A stretch of 64,000 nt of DNA from Eutypa lata (lineage: Eukaryota; Ascomycota; Sordariomycetes; Xylariales; Diatrypaceae). The notes beneath the pieces were generated by a model. That model ran no database searches. It was given only the letters and a program-made list of their open reading frames with translations, and had not been told where the DNA came from. The stretch is from the NCBI GenBank assembly GCA_022661535.1, contig JAKULF010000013.1:124001-188000 (forward strand), written 5' to 3'. This document shows positions 57,917 to 64,000 of the stretch, piece after piece; within the stretch, counting starts at the first letter, position 1, and every line of letters begins with the position of its first letter. A program made the position numbers and the translations under genes.

Positions 57917-59348
57917 CTAACAAACGTTGGGTCCCGCTGTCAGGGTGTCAGCAACCCCCTGAGCCACTACATCGTGGATGGGGTACGTGGGATGCAAGTC
58001 ATTGAGCCAGAAGTACTGGTCCACGGGAACACCACAGCTCTCAATGAAGGTATCCCATTCGGCCGTACCGCTGTTGGTATCTCAGTGTTAGCTACTCATT
58101 TGTCCATCCACTAATATAGCCCCCCTATTGCTCTACCCACAGCCCCTTTCAAATTTCAGGGAGCAGGGATGGAGAAGGGGACCAAAGAATCAAAAGAATT
58201 CAAGGAACGAGAGTGGCAAGGAAAAGGGGGGACATGACAAACCTCTGGTATTCCGTACAGAACTCCGTCAAGTTCTTCATAGAAGCCGTAGCCGCATAGA
58301 CGGTCGGATCATCCAGCGCGGCCCCGAAGCTCCCGCCCGAGCTATACGACCAAACATTCACATCACCGGCATGGGCGGCCTTGAGGCCGGCCGCGACCCC
58401 GGCCACGAGGCCGTTCCACTGCGCGATGATCTTCTTCTCGCCGGCGGCGGCCTCGGGCCCCTGCGCGATCATCAGGGGCGAGCGGTCGACGGGCGGGACG
58501 TCCACGAAGACGAAGTTCCGCGCCCCGGCGGCGTAGAGCTCCGCGGCGAGCGCCGCGTACAGCGCGAAGATGTCGCCGTACAGGGCCTCGAGCTCCGGCG
58601 CCTCGAACCACCACGAGTTCCCCACGTCGTTGATGCCGATCCAGAACGCGAAGACGGAGTCGGCGCCGGCCCAGGCGGGAGCTCCGGGCGCCGTCGGCGC
58701 GTCGCCCGCGTAGCCCGGCAGGAACTGCGACCGGATCTGCTCTTTCATCGATATCACGCTTGGGTCGTAAGGCGCGATCAGATCCGAGTCTACGGTTGCG
58801 CCGCCGTATGCTAGGTTGTACGTCTGCAGGAGCGAGGCGTTGTGCTTCGTGGTTAGGAAGTCCACCCAGTTCGGCCCGTTGGAGGATGTCCAGCCTGGGT
58901 ATGCTGGGTTCCCTAGGGGGTTGGACGGCGTCGGGTTCGTCGACGTGTAGTCGAAGCCTGTGGTGTGAGTGTTAGCATGTATGCCAGCTTCAGAAATAAC
59001 TAGTATCATATGACCCGTGGCCAGCTTCTCATATCAACGACATTCTGTCAAGATCCTGATAGGCGGCCGATGGAGAAAGAAAGGGGTCATTTGTGACGGT
59101 TGGCCGTACCGGTCTGCGAGTAGCTGTCACCACTATCAGTAGGTTAGTAAGCTGTTTGATCGGCTTTGTTTATAGCATATTGAGAGAGGCAGAGGGGGCC
59201 AGTCAACTTACAAGACGAAAGCATGCTTGATGGTCTCCCACCCAGCCCAAGTGCTAGTCGCGTCACAGTCCGACTGTCTTCGCGACGGGGGCGCCGACAT
59301 AGCGAGCCCCGCCGCGTTCAGCGCGGTGAGAACAACTGAGGATCGCAT
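57917..59348 (-). CDS. CE16-type GDSL esterase, secreted (four exons, 342 aa)
   Basis: Carbohydrate esterase family 16 enzymes remove acetyl groups from the non-reducing end of xylo- and other oligosaccharides. Exons on the minus strand: 59212-59348, 59110-59132 (23 bases), 58243-58957, 57917-58070; total 1029 bases, in frame. A signal peptide MRSSVVLTALNAAGLAMSA is followed by SRRQ. Joins restore the GDSL block: HAFVFGDSYSQTGFDYTSTN, with the catalytic Ser in GDSYSQTG. Other SGNH blocks: LAYGGATVDSDLI (Gly), FWIGINDVGNSW (Asn), and the last exon gives YFWLNDLHPTYPIHDVVAQG with catalytic Asp and His (DLHPTYP). Without the last exon the protein would end wrongly in an intron-coded tail. Part of a plant-cell-wall set with AA9 and GH105 genes in this window. 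Confidence 0.92.
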
Positions 59349-61448
59349 GACTGAGTAGGTAGGTAGCTAGCTAGCCTGATCCTTCCGAGGAGACCAAGTG
59401 GAACCGGGCTCGTATTGAATAGACAGGTAAGTGAAGAGACGAAGAGCTTCTACAGCAATAATAGGTGATAGACAACGAGCACAGGAATAGCAACCACAAC
59501 GTCCGAGTGAGCTAAGGTGAAATAATTGGCACGACAGAGAGAACTCTTGAGAACGGGCATGATGGTCGGCTCGAAGGGCCCCAAAGGCTAATTATATCCA
59601 TATTCTAGTTATATACGCATGGGTTAGGCTCAGGAACGCAGGGTAGCATCGAGCCACATGCAGACTTATCCCGGATTCCGTCATGCGGTGCGCTAATGCT
59701 CCACTTCGACTTCGACTCCGACGTATGTAGATAGCTTCAACGGTATCTCCAGCCTCCAGCTCCATCTTCACCCCATCTCCAAGTTGCATCTCTACTACCT
59801 ATTGACTTCATTCCAGCGGTCACCAGGAAACAGCTTTTTCCGAATAGGTAGGTGCCTAGGCGCCCAGGTAGTCTCGCGGTATTCGCTCTGCGGTGGCGGG
59901 CATCGGACCGTAGATAAAGCAGAACGCTCCTCCTATGACAGGCAGCCTTTTCACCTTCTTTTATCATGCCGAACAATCCTATATCTTCTTGCGTTGCAGC
60001 AAAGCACACACATGCGAAAATCGCCAGCGTCATAACGTGGGAGCGGGAGGGTGACCCCCGGCTACCTCCGGGGCGGCCAGAACCAGTCAGACTGACTACC
60101 TCTAGATGGAGTATGGAGCCAAGGAGCCTGCACGACGGGGCGTAGTAGTCCGCCCCCATGGATCTACCTCCCTGTCTTGTCTATCTATCAATACCCACCA
60201 TCTACATAAGTATGCACCGTTATCGTTAAGATTCATTCATGGGAAAAAAGAGAGCCGTCCATCTGTATCAAATTTTTCCATTGTGGGATTTCAACTAGGT
60301 ACATACGTAAGATTCTTAGGTGAGGAGGATCTATCCGCCCCCCTAACCCCTCCCTTGCCCGTCCGTCCGGGCAGCCGGTTCGCGCCGGAGCGAGGGCCTC
60401 CGTTTCCGCTTCCGGGAGAGCCCGCTATAGATATACCTAACTAAGCATACTTAAGCTCTGGTTTATGGGTCTACGTTACATGTTAATGGAAGGTAGGTAG
60501 CTAGCGCTAATCTTGTTAGTAGTAAGTACGTAGTACTGGAGATATTCGGGAACTACGCACTACGGTCATAGGTGAGATATTACCTAGTATCGAAACAGTT
60601 GAACCATATAGGCGGCGGCTTTACCTCATCTATCCGAGTCTTAATGGCCCGAATGTGCAAATCCACTTCCTACCGTTAAGGGTGTCATGTCACATTAGGA
60701 CCAATGATCTAAACCGGGATGCATATATAAGTGTCGGAAAAACGCAAACGCAACAAAACTTCCACTTTGGAATGCTCGGCTTGAATCTAGTATATACAAG
60801 ACCCGCGATCCGCACTTCAGCTCCCATTCCCCATTCAATCTTCCCAAAATACACTCTCGCCTAAGTAGTAAGTGTGCGGAACATGCGGAAAACGTCAGAT
60901 CTCGGTTGTAGTGTGAGATCTGGAAATGAATAGAAGAAAGAAGCATATGAAAAGCTCGTAACATCGTCACCGTCATACTCCAACGCCAAATTTACCATTC
61001 CCATACCTCCCAAATCTTTGCTGGCATATAACTAATGTATCGAATCGAATCGTCAAAACGCCCTCCACAGGTGATGAACGCAAATACAGCCAAGAACAGG
61101 CTCCTATAATATAACCGCTCATCTCCCATCTACTCATATATGCGTGTAGCCAATGGTTCGCCACATGGTCCTAGTTGGTAGTAACTATTAGGGGGTAATG
61201 ACGCAACTCCTTCAGATCCGTTATAGTTCAACCCATTCCTGCTATTTTCTAGCATTCAACAACCTCCATAGACGATGGCGATATTGTGATCTAGATAGAT
61301 GAAAGATCGCTCGAAAGAAAATCAGGTGAGAGTAGCAAGCATAGCTCTCATCAAACCCGGCGGTGGACCTGGATCACATCGTGTTAGTTATGCCTATTCC
61401 TCGTATATAAAAGAGTGCCATGAGGCGATAAAAACGGCGCACCTTCAC
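59349..61448. other. Intergenic region
   Basis: About 2.1 kb. An ATG-started frame at 59737-60159 (minus, 140 aa) has one hydrophobic stretch and no domain; I do not count it as a gene. Repeated aggtaggtag / gtagctagc units near 59353-59370 and 60492-60506. No RNA gene seen. Confidence 0.5.
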
Positions 61449-63174
61449 CTATCGATATTTGGGTACGCTGATGGACATCCTACCTTTCTTGTCCTTCTCG
61501 ATGCGCGCACCGCGCCGTGGCTCCTCGATCCTCTCAACTTCCTGCTCGTAGACGACAAGCTCGCCCGTAGGTAGACGCTCCGCCCTCATGAGCTCGCGGC
61601 CGGGACTGTGACTGCTGTGGCTATGGCTGTGGCTGTGGCTGTGGTGGTGATGGTGATGTCGTTCCCTGCGGACGAGATCACGTTCGGCCTCGAGCTGGGC
61701 GATCTCCATTTTGATGTCCCTATCCGATCGGTGTCGATCGGCGACTAGCGCAAGCGGGCCAACGGGAACTTCGCTACTGGTCTCCCAAGGGTGTGCGTCA
61801 ACAACGACCGGAGTGCGACGCGATGTGCTGGTAGAAACAGAGTGGCTACGGCGACTTCGTGTACTCCGCGAGGACGGAGAAGACTCCCTATATACCATGG
61901 TCTGGTTGAAAACTTCCGCTGGAGGAGGACCCGGAGTTGCGAAGGCGGGTGGTGGAGGTGGAGGAGCGGTAGCCATTTGAGGAGTCATTGGAGGAGGCAT
62001 CCCCATATGTTGTGGAGGCATTCCCATATGTGGCGGAGGCATTCCCATATGTTGTGGAGGCATCCCCATGGGTGGAGGAGGAATTGTATAAATCTCCTCT
62101 CTCCGATCTTCAGCAACATGCGACGACCGAGCGGCATTGACTTCAGTCTCGGCCTTTTTGTAATCTTCGCTTAGCTTGAGAACATCATCGATATTATCTT
62201 GGCCAAGTGCCTTTTGCACGATGATGGTATTGTTCTATTCGATTGTCAGTCAAACTTCTTTTCATCGCAAGATAGGGGAGTTTTAAGTGTACCTCTTGGA
62301 TGAACGGATAGCCGAGATCAATTAGTGCACGCGTGGATACCAGCCGAGCCGGGATTCTGGTTTTACCCTTCTTAGGATACTCGCTCTTAACGGTGACAGT
62401 TGTGCGGGCACTGTTGCTACTACTACTAGAGCTACTAGACGTAGAGGTGCGTGAACTGCTGCGATGACTAGGGCTGCTGCGATGGGTGCGAGATCTGCTA
62501 GTTCTTGAACCGCTCCGTCGTCGCTTCGACCTCGTAATTTCCCGTTCAATTTCCCTTTCGCGCATGCGCTCAGGAAATCCGTGGTATTCTTCATTTCCGT
62601 AGCGATCCGGCTCGGAAATCTTGATCTCGTCATAGTCTCGCTCTGCGTAGATTCTTGGGGGCGGCAGACGTCTGGATCGGGGAAGAGGGATGGGTTCATA
62701 AGGCTCGGGACGGTAGTCGGTGCGACGAGCGGGTGGACCATATTCTTCTTTTTCGTGGAAACGAGCCAGTGGTCGTCTATCAAATGTGTCTAGGGAGGAT
62801 TGACGTCGTATCATCATGCCTGGGCGTCTAGGAGGTGATGGTTTGCGATATTCTTTCTCCCTGTCAATGACGAGTCGTCGTCCAAGAGCTATGTCCCGCT
62901 CTAGTTCGGGAGGGGGAGATGGCCTGAAGCGTGGAGAATCATCATCGGGAAATCTTCTCGGACGGCGGGGCTCATCTTCCCATGGTGGACGTGATGAGAC
63001 AGCACGACGCTCAGGTCTATCAGGTGAAATGTTGCGGGGACGACCTATTGGAGGAACACGAAAACGATCGCGCTCCTCAATGCGGTCTCTCTCGCGATCT
63101 CGCTCGGCCAGAAAACGATCTTTATCCCACCTCTCACCATAGGCCAGATCGTCCTCCAGTGATCTAGGCCCCAT
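61449..63174 (-). CDS. DUF8035-type charged, repeat-rich protein (two exons, 555 aa)
   Basis: Large hydrophilic ascomycete protein of unknown function, probably nuclear or cytosolic. Exon 1 (62293-63174) and exon 2 (61449-62234) join in frame (1668 bases) as PFIQENNTIIVQKALGQDNI. N-terminal 260 residues are Arg/Asp/Glu/Pro-rich with RS dipeptides (SGSRTSRSRTHRSSPSHRSS), like SR-type splicing proteins but without an RRM. A compact conserved segment spans KSEYPKKGKTRIPARLVSTR and ALIDLGYPFIQENNTIIVQK, a block I associate with DUF8035. Then a Pro/Met/Gly/His repeat (four copies of about seven residues, MGMPPQH), a second RS-like stretch, and a run of His and Ser (HHHHHHSHSHSHSHSS). It ends in the basic KDKKGRMSISVPKYR. 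ATG 63174 is the first in frame. The domain name is from memory and moderately certain. Confidence 0.8.
61611..61658 (-). repeat. Histidine/serine codon repeat
   Basis: GTGGCT/GTGATG-type repeats coding alternating Ser-His and then a run of His in the DUF8035-type gene. Confidence 0.85.
61994..62072 (-). repeat. Tandem 21-bp repeat coding MGMPPQH/MGMPPPH
   Basis: About four near-identical 21-base units inside exon 2 of the DUF8035-type gene, in frame. Differences are single bases (Q/P swaps). Likely unstable in copy number. Confidence 0.9.
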
Positions 63175-64000
63175 CGCAAATGCTAGTTTTTATATAGATA
63201 TATATTCGAAATTGAGATAAAAGCAGATCCAACGCTATAGTAGATCGCTAAAATAATAAGTGGCAAATTATATTCGGATGGAAAAGGGTAGGTATAGGAT
63301 TGAATGAGAAAAGGGGGGAGAGTGTGTAGGGATGAATATATGAAGAATAGAAGAGGAAGAGAGGGAAAGATCAAGAAAAGCTGGCTGGCTGATAACTATG
63401 ACGACAGTGGGGAAGATTTGGATGGGTTTTTGGGCTCTGGACTTGGCAGCTTCAATCAAATACTAGAATGCCAGTCTACCTACTCCAGCATTCATAGCTC
63501 AGGTGTCTATTTCTAGTAAATAATGCTAGTCGTTAGTTAGGTGAATACATATATGGAGCTTCATATGCGCATATTCTGCCTACTTTTGAAATGCCAATCG
63601 TGAAATACCTTATGTATCTACCTAACTACCTGTCAAGGAGCAATGAAAAGCGACAAGGTCTCGGTGGCCTCCCGAGGGTGGCTTATCTAGCCTTTTACAA
63701 CCCTGTCAAATAAGTCCCGAGGATGCAGCAAGACCCTCCCCCCTAAAAGAGGAAGAAGGAAAAAAGAGAAACCTGACCTGTGATGTCGGTTCAAATGACA
63801 CACCCATCCCATTTACCTATGGATAAAGGATGGGTCTCCGTGTTGGATGCGTACGCGCGCAGGATGTTCTGGATTTGTTCCAGATTTCCCACATGCATTT
63901 CTTCGTATGTAACTAATCCTTTCTATGTCTTGACTACTTAAGTATGTATGCATTGCGTATGACATGGGCGGGTGACGAATAATAGCATGAGGTTCTGTGG
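63175..64000. other. Intergenic region, upstream of the DUF8035-type gene
   Basis: About 0.8 kb; the left side is the promoter and leader, with TA-rich sequence at 63190-63212 and a purine-rich stretch at 63290-63380. No gene seen before the window end. Confidence 0.55.

Noticed and set aside
59737..60159. 140-codon ATG-started open frame on the minus strand
   Set aside because: No signal peptide or domain; amino-acid composition resembles translated non-coding DNA.
1..64000. CRISPR arrays, operons, Shine-Dalgarno sites
   Set aside because: The window is fungal nuclear DNA with spliceosomal introns; no regularly spaced direct repeats were seen.

Overview
The window looks like nuclear chromosome of a filamentous ascomycete (Pezizomycotina, probably Sordariomycetes; the class is inference). 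Most genes carry 1-5 short introns of about 40-170 bases with GTRAGT-like donors, CTRAC-like branch sites and YAG acceptors. Proteins belong to typical ascomycete families (AA9 monooxygenases, DUF1996, CE16, PTH11-like receptors, DUF8035, BPL1, MGM101, YOP1, COA4). GC-rich genes are separated by AT-rich spacers of up to 5 kb. I rebuilt exon structures by hand; wherever exon lengths are given they sum to whole codons and the joins restore family motifs.

Layout. 1-563: 5' part of an AA9 lytic polysaccharide monooxygenase. 2514-9938: a P450, a degenerate von Willebrand A-domain protein, a small inverted-repeat element and a Baeyer-Villiger-type flavin monooxygenase. 11086-23687: secretion-oriented block with a small cysteine-containing secreted protein, a dipeptidyl peptidase IV, a frameshifted EthD-like gene, a nucleoside 2-deoxyribosyltransferase-like protein, a thioredoxin-fold protein, a DUF1996 secreted protein and a GH105 rhamnogalacturonyl hydrolase with a probable 3' frameshift. 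23688-28655: 5 kb gene desert with a second inverted-repeat element. 28656-30091: rhodopsin-like seven-helix membrane protein. 31987-38414: housekeeping block with BPL1 and COA4 (head to head) and MGM101 and YOP1 (tail to tail). 40367-40680: an easily missed three-exon Lys/Ser-rich small protein. 43770-51895: OPT transporter, GNAT acetyltransferase, Ser/Thr-rich single-pass membrane protein. 53009-63174: second AA9, RNase H-like protein that lacks catalytic residues, F-box/2EXR-like protein, CE16 esterase and a DUF8035 protein.

How the genes fit together. Two AA9 enzymes, GH105, CE16, DUF1996 and secreted DPP4 suggest a plant-litter or plant-associated lifestyle with cellulose, pectin, hemicellulose-ester and protein degradation; they are dispersed, not a co-transcribed cluster. 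The OPT transporter could import oligopeptides of the sort DPP4 helps release, which is only a functional guess. The P450 and flavin monooxygenase near the left end could be tailoring enzymes, but no polyketide synthase, peptide synthetase or terpene cyclase is visible here. BPL1, COA4, MGM101 and YOP1 are core cell-biology genes.

I found no clear new multi-gene system. The most interesting leads are enzymes with altered key residues (P450 heme loop, vWA metal site, RNase H active site), two small inverted-repeat elements, alternative in-frame splice sites beside the copper-binding histidine of the second AA9, and two frameshifted genes. No tRNA, rRNA or CRISPR array was seen.
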